This document shows positions 22,648-31,161 of a stretch of DNA of 53,472 bases, piece by piece (within the stretch, counting starts at the first letter, position 1; each line of letters opens with the position of its first letter). The stretch lies in contig NZ_FOLD01000037.1 in assembly GCF_900112225.1 (NCBI RefSeq), positions 1-53,472 of the forward strand, in the 5' to 3' direction. Made by a program: the position numbers and the translations under genes. A model generated the notes under the pieces. It saw nothing but the letters and a program-made list of their open reading frames with translations, had not been told where the DNA came from and did not search any database. The stretch comes from Massilia yuzhufengensis (GTDB lineage Bacteria; Pseudomonadota; Gammaproteobacteria; Burkholderiales; Burkholderiaceae_D).

Positions 22648-24801
22648 GTGAGCGATTCTCCCCAGGACACGACGGGCTCGCCAGACAGGCAGCGCCTGTC
22701 GGCCGAGGCCGATTCCCCAGCCGCGCCGGGCGACGACGCCCTGGCCGTCGACGGGCCCGGTGGCGAAGCACTTGACTGGCTGTACCGCTTCGTGGCGGCC
22801 ATCGAACTGGCGCCGGCGGTGGCGGTGCATTCCATGGATGAGTCCGGCGTCATCCATTACTGGAACCAGGCCTGCGCCCACCTGTTCGGCATACCGGCGC
22901 GCGATGCGCTGGGCCGGCCCTTCCGTGAGCTCGTGTCCCACATCGGCCACCAGACCGAGTTCGACGCCATCATTGCCGATATCTGGCAGGGAGGCGCCGC
23001 GCCGCCTCCCCGCGACTGGTATGTCGAGACCGCCTCCGGCCGCTGCCTGTGGGTGCATTCGAACCATTTTGCCGTCAGGCGCGGCGGCGTGACCCGGCAG
23101 GTATTCTGCATGGAGATCGACATCACCGCGCGCAAGCAGCTCGAAACCGACCTGGCCCAGGCCGCGCGCGTGTTCGAAAACGCCCATGAAGCCATCATCA
23201 TGATGGATGCCGAGTACCGGGTGCAGGCGGTCAACCGCGCCTTCACCACCATTACCGGCTTCGAGCCCGGTGACATCGTCGGCTCGACCCTGGCCAGCCT
23301 GCCCTGGGGCGACGGCGACGCCGGCTTCTATCAAAGCATCTGGTCGCAGGTGGACGGCCAGGACCACTGGGAAGGCGAGCTGCCCGCACGGCGCAAGGAC
23401 GGCGCCTCCTACACGGCCTGGGTGGCGCTCACCACCATCCGCGACACCTACGGCGAGCCCGCCAACCATATGGTCATGCTGTCCGATATCAGCGAGCGCA
23501 AGCGGGTGGAAGAGCAGGTGCGCCACCAGGCCGAACACGACGCGCTCACCGGCCTGCCCAACCGCACCCTGTTCCTCGACCGCATGCACCACGCGCTGGC
23601 CACCTGGCGCCGCCAGCACGACAGCTTCGCCGTCCTGTTCCTCGACCTCGACCGCTTCAAGGAAGTCAACGACAACAACGGCCACCAGGCCGGCGACGCG
23701 GTCTTGCGTGAGGTCGCTACCCGCCTGCGCGGCTGCGTGCGCCGGGTCGACACGATCAGCCGCCTCGGCGGCGACGAGTTCGTGATGCTGCTGGCCGATA
23801 TCGGCGGGGTCGACCAGGCCGCCCACGTGGCGGCGGCCGTCATGGCGGCGGTCTCGCGTCCCATCGAGGTGGCGCGGCAGCAGCTCACGCTGTCGGCCTC
23901 CATCGGGGTGGCGATCTGCCCTACCGACGGCGGCGACGTCGACACGCTGATGCACCATGCCGACGTCGCCATGTACCACGCCAAGGCGCAGGGCCGCAGC
24001 AGCTTCCGCTTCTTCAGCCCCGAAATGAATGCCCGCGTGGTCGAGCGCGGCGAACTGGATAAGCGGCTGCGCCAGGCGCTCGAACGCCAGGAATTCGTGC
24101 TCGAATACCAGCCCGAGCTCGACGTCGGTTCCGGCCGCGTCATCGGCATGGAAGCCCTGATCCGCTGGCGCCACCCGGACCGCGGCCTGCTGCTGCCGCA
24201 CGACTTCCTGCAGGTGGCCGAGGAATGCGGCCTAATCGTCCCGATCGGCGAATGGGTGCTGCGCGAAGCCTGCACCCAGGCCAGGGCCTGGCGCGACGCC
24301 GGCCACGAAGCCACGGTGGCGGTCAACCTGTCCGACGTCCAGTTCCTGCACGGCCGCCTGCTCGACACCGTCGACGACGCGCTGGCCCAGTCGGGCCTGG
24401 CGCCACACTGCCTCGACCTCGAAATCACCGAAGGCGCACTGATGCAGGGCGATGCCGGCCTGGATGGCACCGTGGCGGCGCTGCGCGGGCGCGGCGTGCA
24501 GCTCACCGTCGACCGCTTCGGCACCGGGGTGGCCAGCCTGTCCTCGCTGCGCCGTTTCCCGCTGTCCAAGCTCAAGATCGACCGCAGCTTCGTGAGCGAC
24601 ATCGAGCACGACCCCGACGACGCGGCCCTGATCCCGGCCATCATCGCGGTGGCGCGCAGCCTGCGCCTGCGCGTGGTGGCCGAGGGCGTGGAGACGGCCG
24701 AGCAGCTGCGCTTCCTGCGCCAGCACGGCTGCGACGAATACCAGGGGTTTTATGGGGGCGGTGCCAGCAGCCGGCCCGATTTCAAGCCGGCGGCGCGCTG
24801 A
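22648..24801 (+). CDS. PAS-PAS-GGDEF-EAL cyclic-di-GMP signalling protein
   Basis: The 717-residue protein starts at the GTG at 22648, with AAAAGGAT just upstream. It is cytosolic, with no membrane helix. Two PAS modules occupy about 45-165 and 170-295 (each ends in an ITARKQLE or ISERKRVEEQ link). The GGDEF domain (about 300-460) has an intact LGGDEFVMLL site and an RxxD inhibitory site five residues before it (RRVD), so diguanylate cyclase activity is likely. The EAL domain (about 470-710) has EALIRW, VNLSDVQF, EITEGAL, LKIDRSF and VAEGVETAEQL. However, the usual DDFGTG reads DRFGTG at about residue 622, removing one metal-binding Asp, so phosphodiesterase activity may be weak or lost. Confidence 0.93.
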   Translation: MSDSPQDTTGSPDRQRLSAEADSPAAPGDDALAVDGPGGEALDWLYRFVAAIELAPAVAVHSMDESGVIHYWNQACAHLFGIPARDALGRPFRELVSHIGHQTEFDAIIADIWQGGAAPPPRDWYVETASGRCLWVHSNHFAVRRGGVTRQVFCMEIDITARKQLETDLAQAARVFENAHEAIIMMDAEYRVQAVNRAFTTITGFEPGDIVGSTLASLPWGDGDAGFYQSIWSQVDGQDHWEGELPARRKDGASYTAWVALTTIRDTYGEPANHMVMLSDISERKRVEEQVRHQAEHDALTGLPNRTLFLDRMHHALATWRRQHDSFAVLFLDLDRFKEVNDNNGHQAGDAVLREVATRLRGCVRRVDTISRLGGDEFVMLLADIGGVDQAAHVAAAVMAAVSRPIEVARQQLTLSASIGVAICPTDGGDVDTLMHHADVAMYHAKAQGRSSFRFFSPEMNARVVERGELDKRLRQALERQEFVLEYQPELDVGSGRVIGMEALIRWRHPDRGLLLPHDFLQVAEECGLIVPIGEWVLREACTQARAWRDAGHEATVAVNLSDVQFLHGRLLDTVDDALAQSGLAPHCLDLEITEGALMQGDAGLDGTVAALRGRGVQLTVDRFGTGVASLSSLRRFPLSKLKIDRSFVSDIEHDPDDAALIPAIIAVARSLRLRVVAEGVETAEQLRFLRQHGCDEYQGFYGGGASSRPDFKPAAR

Positions 24802-24833
24802 AACGCAATGGGTCTAGCGGGCGCGTCGCACTC

Positions 24834-25808
24834 TCAGTCGAGCCTGCCGCTGAAGGGCCCATCCTGCGGATACAGCCGGATGCGCGCCAGCACCTGCCCA
24901 TGGTCGGAGGCTTGCGGCAAGCCCAGGTTGAGGTGGTCGTTGAGGTAGACCACGTCCATCACTTCCCCGATCGCATTGGGCAGCACCGGATTGAACTCCT
25001 GCGACACCAATATGTGGTCGATGGTCGAGTGGCGGCTGCCGTGCACGATGGAAAAGCCGACGTTGCGCTGGCTGTCCTGGTGGCGGTGCAGGCGGGCGGC
25101 GTCGAACATGCGCTCGCCCAGCGGCGCGCCTTCGCCAAGCACGATCTCGGTGGTGACGGAATCGGCGACGTCGTTGAAGTCGCCCAGCACGATGCGCGGG
25201 CGCTGCTGCTCGCGCGCCATGTCGGTGAGCAGCACGCGCAGCGCCGTGGCCTCGGTGCCGCGCCGCACCAGCGAGCGCAGGCAGGCCAGCGCATACAGGT
25301 TGGGGTCTTCGCCGGTGTCGCTGTTGCGGTAGTCGGGCCGGCGCGATTTGAGGTGCACTACCACGACATCGACCACCAGGCCGGGCGCCAGTTCGACCTC
25401 GGCATGCAGCGGCGCGCGCGTGAAGCGGTCGGGGTCGCGGCTGCCCGCGGGCATCGACACGCTTTCGGGAAACAGCGCCAGCGCGCGGGCGCTGCCCCGC
25501 ACCGGCAGGCGCGAGACCAGCGCCACGCTGGGGGTGAGGCGCGGGGCTTCAGGGTCCGGGTCGAAGCCCAGGTGGGCCGCCTCGCGGTAGTGGCGGGTGC
25601 GCGCCAGCACGTCGCGCAGGATGGCCTGCGAAAAAATTTCCTGGAAGCCGATCACGTCCGCATTGAGCAGGTCGACCTGATGGGCAGTCCAGTCCAGTTT
25701 AGCTTCGTATTCTTCCTGCGTGCATGGTTCCAGATTCTCATACACGCGCACCCCTGGCGGCGCCAGGTTAAAGGTGTTGAAGGTGGCAAAGCGAATTTCT
25801 TGCTGCAT
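24834..25808 (-). CDS. Endonuclease/exonuclease/phosphatase family protein
   Basis: The 324-residue protein of the EEP (DNase I-like) superfamily has no signal peptide. Motifs include RFATFNTFNLAPP (Asn metal site), ADVIGFQEIFSQ (catalytic Glu), VVVHLKSRRPDY (His), RIVLGDFNDVADS (D-x-N) and TIDHILVS followed by LPQASDHGQVLARI (D-H). All catalytic residues are therefore present. The substrate is unknown; members include DNases, sphingomyelinases and phosphatases. It is convergent with the GGDEF-EAL gene, with a gap of 32 bases, and divergent from ybaK. Confidence 0.9.
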   Translation of the reverse strand: MQQEIRFATFNTFNLAPPGVRVYENLEPCTQEEYEAKLDWTAHQVDLLNADVIGFQEIFSQAILRDVLARTRHYREAAHLGFDPDPEAPRLTPSVALVSRLPVRGSARALALFPESVSMPAGSRDPDRFTRAPLHAEVELAPGLVVDVVVVHLKSRRPDYRNSDTGEDPNLYALACLRSLVRRGTEATALRVLLTDMAREQQRPRIVLGDFNDVADSVTTEIVLGEGAPLGERMFDAARLHRHQDSQRNVGFSIVHGSRHSTIDHILVSQEFNPVLPNAIGEVMDVVYLNDHLNLGLPQASDHGQVLARIRLYPQDGPFSGRLD

Positions 25809-25846
25809 AATAGAAACCCCTTATGTTCGTCTTTAGCGTACCACGC

Positions 25847-26338
25847 ATGGCCAAGAAAGAGCACGTCTCTGAGACACCCGCGACGCAGTTCCTGCGCAAG
25901 CATGGCGTCGTTTTTACCGAACATCCCTACCCCTATGAAGAACATGGCGGCACAGCCACTTCCTCACGCGAACTTGGGGTTCCCGAGCACAATGTCGTCA
26001 AGACCCTGGTGATGCAGGACGAAGCGGCCCGCCCGCTCATCGTCCTGATGCATGGCGACTGCAAGGTCTCGACCAAGAACCTGGCGCGCGCCATCCCCTG
26101 CAAGTCGGTCGAGCCCTGCAAGCCGGAAGTGGCGCAGCGCCATTCCGGCTACCTGGTGGGCGGCACCTCTCCCTTCGGGATCCGCAAGGCAATGCCGGTG
26201 TATGTCGAGGAATCGATCCTGGCCCTGGACACGATCTATATCAATGGTGGCCGCCGCGGCTACCTGGTCGGCCTGGCGCCCGGTGTGCTGACCGGAGTGC
26301 TGGGCGCCCGGGCCGTGCAGTGCGCCCTGGCCGAGTGA
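25847..26338 (+). CDS. ybaK: Cys-tRNA(Pro)/Cys-tRNA(Cys) deacylase YbaK
   Basis: The 163-residue trans-editing protein hydrolyses Cys mischarged on tRNA-Pro by prolyl-tRNA synthetase. It belongs to the YbaK/EbsC domain family: TPATQFLRKHGVVFTEHPYP, ELGVPEHNVVKTLVMQ with the conserved catalytic Lys in VVKTL, VSTKNLARAI, then GYLVGGTSPFGIRKAMPVYV and NGGRRGYLVGLAP. The start chosen is the ATG at 25847 (MAKKEHVSETPA); an ATG at 25823 is possible. It is followed about 80 bases later by plsY on the same strand. Confidence 0.93.
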   Translation: MAKKEHVSETPATQFLRKHGVVFTEHPYPYEEHGGTATSSRELGVPEHNVVKTLVMQDEAARPLIVLMHGDCKVSTKNLARAIPCKSVEPCKPEVAQRHSGYLVGGTSPFGIRKAMPVYVEESILALDTIYINGGRRGYLVGLAPGVLTGVLGARAVQCALAE

Positions 26339-26420
26339 TTGCCAAAGGGCAGGGCCGATGGTGTATATTCCCTGCGCCTGACGGGACCCGGTGGTCCCAA
26401 ACGATAACAAGAGAGACCAG

Positions 26421-27044
26421 ATGAACACCCTGATTGCCACCATTGCCGCCTACCTGATCGGCTCGATTTCCTTCGCAGTCGTGATGAGCCGCGCCTTCGG
26501 CCTGTCCGACCCGCGCACCTACGGTTCCAAGAACCCGGGCGCCACCAACGTCCTGCGCAGCGGCAGCAAGAAAGCCGCCATCGCCACCCTGCTCGGCGAC
26601 GGCGCCAAGGGCTGGCTGGCGGTATGGCTGGCGGTGAAGTTCGGTCCGCAATACGGGATCGAAGAAGGCGGCATCGCGCTGGTCGCGATCGCGGTCTTCC
26701 TGGGCCACCTGTGGCCGGTGTTCTTCCGCTTCGTGGGCGGCAAGGGCGTGGCGACGGCGCTGGGCGTGCTGCTTGGGATTAACGTCTGGCTGGGGCTGGC
26801 GACGCTGGCGACCTGGCTGATCATCGCCTACGCCTTCCGCTACTCGTCGCTGGCCGCACTGGTCGCAGCGGTGTTCGCACCGTTTTACTACGGGCTGCTG
26901 TTCGGGGCGGATGAGGTGTTGTTCGCGGTGGTGGTGATGAGCGGGCTGCTGCTGTTCAGGCACAGCGGGAATATCGCCAATTTGATTGCGGGGAAAGAGT
27001 CGAGGATTGGGAGTAAGGCGGGGGCTGCGGGGAAGAAGAAATAA
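26421..27044 (+). CDS. plsY: Glycerol-3-phosphate acyltransferase PlsY
   Basis: The 207-residue inner-membrane enzyme transfers acyl from acyl-phosphate to glycerol 3-phosphate, the first acylation of phospholipid synthesis. It has about five membrane helices. Its three cytoplasmic motifs are visible: GSKNPGATNVLRSGSKKAA, FFRFVGGKGVATALGVLLG and the late FRHSGNIANLIAGKESRIG. The start is the ATG at 26421 (MNTLIATIAAYLIGSISF), after an AGAGAGACC stretch; upstream in-frame codons lack a signal. The C-terminal tail is rich in Gly and Lys. Confidence 0.95.
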   Translation: MNTLIATIAAYLIGSISFAVVMSRAFGLSDPRTYGSKNPGATNVLRSGSKKAAIATLLGDGAKGWLAVWLAVKFGPQYGIEEGGIALVAIAVFLGHLWPVFFRFVGGKGVATALGVLLGINVWLGLATLATWLIIAYAFRYSSLAALVAAVFAPFYYGLLFGADEVLFAVVVMSGLLLFRHSGNIANLIAGKESRIGSKAGAAGKKK

Positions 27045-27066
27045 GGTTTGTGGATTGCGTGCAAGA

Positions 27067-27094
27067 TTGGGTTCCGGCGAAGGCCGGAACCCAA
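27067..27094. repeat. REP-like palindrome, GTTCCGGCGaAGGCCGGAAC type
   Basis: TTGGGTTCCGGC-GAAG-GCCGGAACCCAA has perfect 12-base arms. It lies between plsY and the DsbA-like gene, is the same family as 10337-10364 and 37198-37220, and probably folds as an RNA hairpin. Confidence 0.85.
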
Positions 27095-27184
27095 GTCATG
27101 TACCGCTCCGCCACGGCCCCCGTGCACCACGCACAAGCCCACATCGCGTTACCATAGCCCCCATTAAACATTGAGGGCCGCCCC

Positions 27185-27850
27185 ATGACCAAGCAACTCC
27201 GCATCGATTTCGTTTCCGACATCTCCTGCCCGTGGTGTGCGATCGGGCTTAACTCGCTGGAGCTGGCCCTGGCGCGGGTCAAGAGCGAGGTCAGTGCCGA
27301 CCTGCATTTCCAGCCCTTCGAGCTCAATCCCAACATGGGTCCCGAGGGCCAGGATATCGGCGAGCACATCACCGAGAAATACGGCGCCACCGCCGAGCAG
27401 CAGGCGCATAGCCGCGAGATGATCCGCGAGCGCGGCCTGGACGTCGGCTTTACTTTCGACATGGAGCGGCGCGGGCGCATCTATAACACTTTCGACGCCC
27501 ACCGCCTGCTGTCCTGGGCCGAGGAGCAGGGCCGCCAGCGCGAGCTCAAGGTGGCGCTGTTCGAAGCTTACTTCACCCATTGCGAAGACCCGAGCAACCA
27601 CGACGTGCTGCTGCATACCGTCGAGCGTGCCGGGCTGGACCGCGAGACGGCGGCCGGCATCCTTGCCTCCGACGCCTACGCCGACGAGGTGCGCGAGCGC
27701 GAGCAGTTCTTCCAGCGCGCCGGCATCCATTCGGTGCCGGCCGTGATCATCAACCAGCGCCACCTGATTTCCGGCGGCCAGCCACCGGAAGTGTTCGAGC
27801 AGGCGCTGCGCGACATCGCCGCGCAGGCCGAACAGCCGGCGCAGCAATAA
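27185..27850 (+). CDS. DsbA-family oxidoreductase (FrnE-like)
   Basis: The 221-residue cytosolic thioredoxin-fold protein has the active site SCPWC at about residues 14-18 and a helical insertion at about 60-150. The C-terminal part contains HSVPAVIINQRHLISGGQPP with the cis-Pro loop VPAV. It has no signal peptide, which fits FrnE/2-hydroxychromene-2-carboxylate isomerase-like members rather than periplasmic DsbA. It likely handles disulfides or glutathione adducts in the cytosol. It is convergent with the next gene, with ten bases between stops. Confidence 0.92.
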   Translation: MTKQLRIDFVSDISCPWCAIGLNSLELALARVKSEVSADLHFQPFELNPNMGPEGQDIGEHITEKYGATAEQQAHSREMIRERGLDVGFTFDMERRGRIYNTFDAHRLLSWAEEQGRQRELKVALFEAYFTHCEDPSNHDVLLHTVERAGLDRETAAGILASDAYADEVREREQFFQRAGIHSVPAVIINQRHLISGGQPPEVFEQALRDIAAQAEQPAQQ

Positions 27851-27860
27851 GCAGGCCGGC

Positions 27861-28703
27861 CTAGTCGAGGTCCAGGACCACCGGCTGGTGGTCCGAGGCC
27901 GCCGTTTCGGACTGCACGTCCACCGTCGTCACGCGCGAAGCCAGGTCGTCGGTCACGAAGAAATGGTCGTAGCACTCGGGCCGTTCCGGCCACGGGTAGC
28001 CATGCAGGCCCGTGGTCGGCGCGCGCGCGACCTTGCCGTGCACGGCGCGCCAGGCGTCGATGAAGGCCGGGGCGCCGTCGATCGGCGCCAGCAGGGCCTG
28101 GTAGTCCTCGGCATCGGGCGCAAAATTGAAATCGCCGCACAGGATCGCCGACGCCGGCCTGAAGCCCAGCTGGTAGGGCGCGTCCAGGTCCGGATCGGGC
28201 TGGAACACGCGCGAACGCGCGCAGGCCTCCGCATGCAGCTCGCGGATGCGCTGCACCTGCGCCATGCGCTGCAGCGCCGACCAGTATTCGAGGTGAGTGG
28301 TCATCAGGCGCAGCTTGCCGGAGGGCGTGTCGAGCACGGTTTCCATCAGGCCGCGCGGCATGCCGGCCGGACGGCCCGCTTCGACCGGCCACGGCAGCAG
28401 GTGGCGGTGCACCTGCGTGATGCGGTATTTCGAGAGGATCAGGTTGCCGAACAGGCGCGGGGAATTGTTCTTGTAGAGTTCACTCGGGGCATGTTCCATC
28501 ATGTGGTAGCCGCCGAAGGCCCCGCCGAGCTGCTTGAACTGGTTCGCGGTCGCGCCGCCATCGAGTTCCGGATGGTTGGCCGCCACTTCCTGAAGGCACA
28601 CCACATCCGGATTGAGCCGCCGCAGGACGTCGATGATCGCATGGATGCGGATCCGTCCGTCCTTGCCACAACCCCAATGAATGTTCCAGCTTACAACGCG
28701 CAT
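27861..28703 (-). CDS. Endonuclease/exonuclease/phosphatase family protein
   Basis: The 280-residue EEP-superfamily protein is distinct from the one at 24834-25808. It starts MRVVSWNIHWGCGKDGRI (Asn site), followed by PDVVCLQEVAANHPE (catalytic Glu), LMTTHLEYWSALQRMAQVQR (His), AILCGDFNFAPDAEDY (D-x-N) and a C-terminal AASDHQPVVLDLD (D-H). All active-site blocks are present and there is no signal peptide. The R-I-R-E-L-H-like pattern and length resemble uncharacterised cytosolic members; the substrate is unknown. Confidence 0.9.
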   Translation of the reverse strand: MRVVSWNIHWGCGKDGRIRIHAIIDVLRRLNPDVVCLQEVAANHPELDGGATANQFKQLGGAFGGYHMMEHAPSELYKNNSPRLFGNLILSKYRITQVHRHLLPWPVEAGRPAGMPRGLMETVLDTPSGKLRLMTTHLEYWSALQRMAQVQRIRELHAEACARSRVFQPDPDLDAPYQLGFRPASAILCGDFNFAPDAEDYQALLAPIDGAPAFIDAWRAVHGKVARAPTTGLHGYPWPERPECYDHFFVTDDLASRVTTVDVQSETAASDHQPVVLDLD

Positions 28704-28825
28704 CGCATAACCTCCGTAAAACTTAACCGTCGGATATTGCCACCGTTTGGCGCCGGGCGGTCACACGGTAGGATCGATGTCAGCCTTGCAAGTTCCATGG
28801 GGCGGGGCCCCAAACTGCTGCAGTT

Positions 28826-29866
28826 TTATGCCGCTACCAGCTCATCGAGCGGCCAGCGCGGACGCACATTGAACGCGTAGTCGCGCTGCGCCAGCGCCGG
28901 GTTGCGCTCGAGGCGCATGGCCCCGGCAAACGCGATCATGGCGCCGTTGTCGGTGCAGAATTCCAGCTCCGGGTAATAGACCTTGAAGCGGCGCCGGGCC
29001 GCGGCGTCATCGAGCGCGGCGCGCAGCTGCTTGTTGGCGCCGACGCCGCCGGCGATCACCAGGCGCGTGAGCCCCGTGTGGCGCATCGCGTTCACGCACT
29101 TGGCGGTCAGCACGTCGACGATGGCGTCGACGAAGCCGCGGGCGATGTTGGCCTTGTCCTGCTCGCAGATATTCGCCACCACTTTTTGCTCGTGGTTCTT
29201 GACCACCGTGAGCACGGCGGTTTTCAGGCCCGAGAAGCTGAAATTGAAGTCCTTCGAGTGCAGCATCGGGCGCGGCAGCGTATACGCCGCCGGGTCGCCG
29301 AATTCGGCCAGGCGCGAAATCGCCGGCCCGCCCGGATAACCCAGGCCCAGCAGCTTGGCCGACTTGTCGAAGGCTTCGCCGGCCGCGTCGTCCAGCGTCT
29401 CGCCCAGCATCGTGTAGCGGCCCACGCCGTCCACCCGCATCAGCTGGGTGTGGCCACCCGAGACCAGCAGGGCGATGAAGGGGAAGTCCGGGCGCTCGCT
29501 GGCCAGCAGCGGCGAAAGCAGGTGGCCTTCCAGGTGGTGCACGCCCAGCACCGGTTTGTCCAGCGCCAGCGCCAGCGAGCACGCCACCGACGAGCCCACC
29601 AGCAGCGCGCCGGCCAGGCCCGGGCCCTGGGTATAGGCGACGGCGTCGATGTCGGACATCGGGACGGCGGCGCGGTCCAGCACTTCCTGCAGCAGCGGCA
29701 GGGCGCGGCGGATGTGGTCGCGCGAGGCCAGTTCCGGCACCACGCCGCCGTATTCCTCGTGCATGGCGACCTGAGAGTGCAGGGCGTGGGACAGCAGGCC
29801 GCGCTCGGTGTCATACAGAGCAAAGCCGGTTTCATCGCAGGAGGATTCGACGCCGAGAACGATCAT
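28826..29866 (-). CDS. tsaD: tRNA N6-adenosine threonylcarbamoyltransferase TsaD
   Basis: The 346-residue catalytic subunit of t6A37 synthesis shows MIVLGVESSCDETGFALYDT at the start, YTQGPGLAGALLVGSSVACS, the metal site HHLEGHLLSPLL (H-x-x-x-H), LVSGGHTQLMRVDGVGRY, GYPGGPAISRLA, and IAGGVGANKQLR with a late FCTDNGAMIAFAGAMRL. It works with TsaE (14374-14856) and with TsaB/TsaC encoded elsewhere. The gene lies alone on the minus strand between intergenic gaps. Confidence 0.96.
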   Translation of the reverse strand: MIVLGVESSCDETGFALYDTERGLLSHALHSQVAMHEEYGGVVPELASRDHIRRALPLLQEVLDRAAVPMSDIDAVAYTQGPGLAGALLVGSSVACSLALALDKPVLGVHHLEGHLLSPLLASERPDFPFIALLVSGGHTQLMRVDGVGRYTMLGETLDDAAGEAFDKSAKLLGLGYPGGPAISRLAEFGDPAAYTLPRPMLHSKDFNFSFSGLKTAVLTVVKNHEQKVVANICEQDKANIARGFVDAIVDVLTAKCVNAMRHTGLTRLVIAGGVGANKQLRAALDDAAARRRFKVYYPELEFCTDNGAMIAFAGAMRLERNPALAQRDYAFNVRPRWPLDELVAA

Positions 29867-29900
29867 GGGGAAACTGCAGGAGGGAAAAGCCAGATTTTAC

Positions 29901-29935
29901 CGTAGGGTGGGCGGCTATGCCGCCCGCGCGTCCAA
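29901..29935. repeat. TAGGGTG-type dispersed repeat
   Basis: CGTAGGGTGGGCGGC-TAT-GCCGCCCGCGCGTCC forms a hairpin (GGGCGGC/GCCGCCC) flanked by the same outer words CGTAGGGTG and CGCGCGTCC as the repeat at 39562-39640. It sits between the tsaD promoter and the end of aroG. Confidence 0.8.
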
Positions 29936-29978
29936 TTCACCGATGAATAGACGCGCCGGTTTGCACATACGGGTTGAA

Positions 29979-31040
29979 TTACGGACGCTGCAACAATTCC
30001 TGGTGCGCGCCGCGCAGCATCGCTTCCGTCTCTTCCCAGCCGATGCAGCCATCGGTCACCGAGCAGCCATATTTCAGCTGCGACAGGTCTTCCGGAATCG
30101 CCTGCGCCCCGCTGACGATGTTCGATTCGATCATCACGCCCACCAGCGAGCGGTTGCCGTGCTTGATCTGCTGGATCACGTCCGACATCACCAGCGGCTG
30201 CAGTTCCGGCTTCTTGTAGCTGTTGGCATGCGAGCAATCCACCACCAGGTTGGTTGGCAGCTTGGCCTTGGCCAGCGCCTGCTCGGCAATCGCCACCGAC
30301 ACCGAATCGTAGTTCGGGCGCCCGCCGCCGCCGCGCAGGACCACGTGGCCGTAGGCGTTGCCGCTGGTGCGTACGATCGACACGGTGCCCTGGCCATTGA
30401 TGCCCAGGAAAGCGTGCGGGCTGGCCGAGGACTGCACGGCGTTGACCGCGATGCTCACATCGCCGTCGGTGCCGTTCTTGAAGCCCACCGGGGTCGACAG
30501 GCCGGACGACATTTCGCGGTGGGTCTGCGATTCGGTGGTACGTGCGCCGATGGCGGTCCAGGCGATCAGGTCGCCCAGGTACTGGGGCGAGATCGGGTCG
30601 AGCGCCTCGGTGGCGGTAGGCAGGCCCATTTCGCACACGTCGAGCAGGAAGCGGCGCGCGCGTTCCATGCCGACATCGACGCGGAACGAGTCGTCCATGA
30701 AGGGGTCGTTGATATAGCCCTTCCAGCCGGTGGTCGTGCGCGGCTTTTCGAAATACACGCGCATCACCAGCACCATGGTGTCCGCCACCTCGGCCTGCAG
30801 CGCCTTGAGGCGGCGCGCATAGTCCAGCCCGGCTTCCGGGTCATGGATCGAGCAGGGGCCGACCACCACGAACAGGCGCTTGTCCTTGCGATCGAGGATA
30901 TTGCGGAGCGTTTCGCGGCCCCCCATCACGGTGGCGAAGGCGCGGTCGGACAGGGGCATGGTGGCGTGCAGTTCGGTCGGCGTCGGCATCTGGCCGAACG
31001 AACTGACGTTGGTATTTTCAATGGCAGGCGTATTGATCAT
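29979..31040 (-). CDS. aroG: 3-deoxy-7-phosphoheptulonate synthase, class I
   Basis: DAHP synthase condenses phosphoenolpyruvate and erythrose 4-phosphate in the first step of the shikimate pathway. The 353-residue product starts at the ATG at 31038-31040 (MINTPAIENTNVSSFGQMPT). Class I blocks are complete: LFVVVGPCSIHDPEAGLDYA, MRVYFEKPRTTTGWKGYIND, GARTTESQTHREMSSGLSTP, GFKNGTDG, VVDCSHANSYKK and late SVTDGCIGWEETEAML. The metal ligands Cys (GPCSIHD), His (CSHAN) and the Glu/Asp region are intact. Which aromatic amino acid inhibits it cannot be read with confidence. It is divergent from ybiB, 121 bases away. Confidence 0.95.
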   Translation of the reverse strand: MINTPAIENTNVSSFGQMPTPTELHATMPLSDRAFATVMGGRETLRNILDRKDKRLFVVVGPCSIHDPEAGLDYARRLKALQAEVADTMVLVMRVYFEKPRTTTGWKGYINDPFMDDSFRVDVGMERARRFLLDVCEMGLPTATEALDPISPQYLGDLIAWTAIGARTTESQTHREMSSGLSTPVGFKNGTDGDVSIAVNAVQSSASPHAFLGINGQGTVSIVRTSGNAYGHVVLRGGGGRPNYDSVSVAIAEQALAKAKLPTNLVVDCSHANSYKKPELQPLVMSDVIQQIKHGNRSLVGVMIESNIVSGAQAIPEDLSQLKYGCSVTDGCIGWEETEAMLRGAHQELLQRP

Positions 31041-31161
31041 GGCGCTGTAATGTCTGGAGGGAATAACCAGTGTAGACCGAAAATGCTGCAGTCGCACAGC
31101 CTCGGCCAATTTCTCATTGGGCTGGCGCACAAGCTGCGCAGCGACGCGGTATGCTTGTGGT

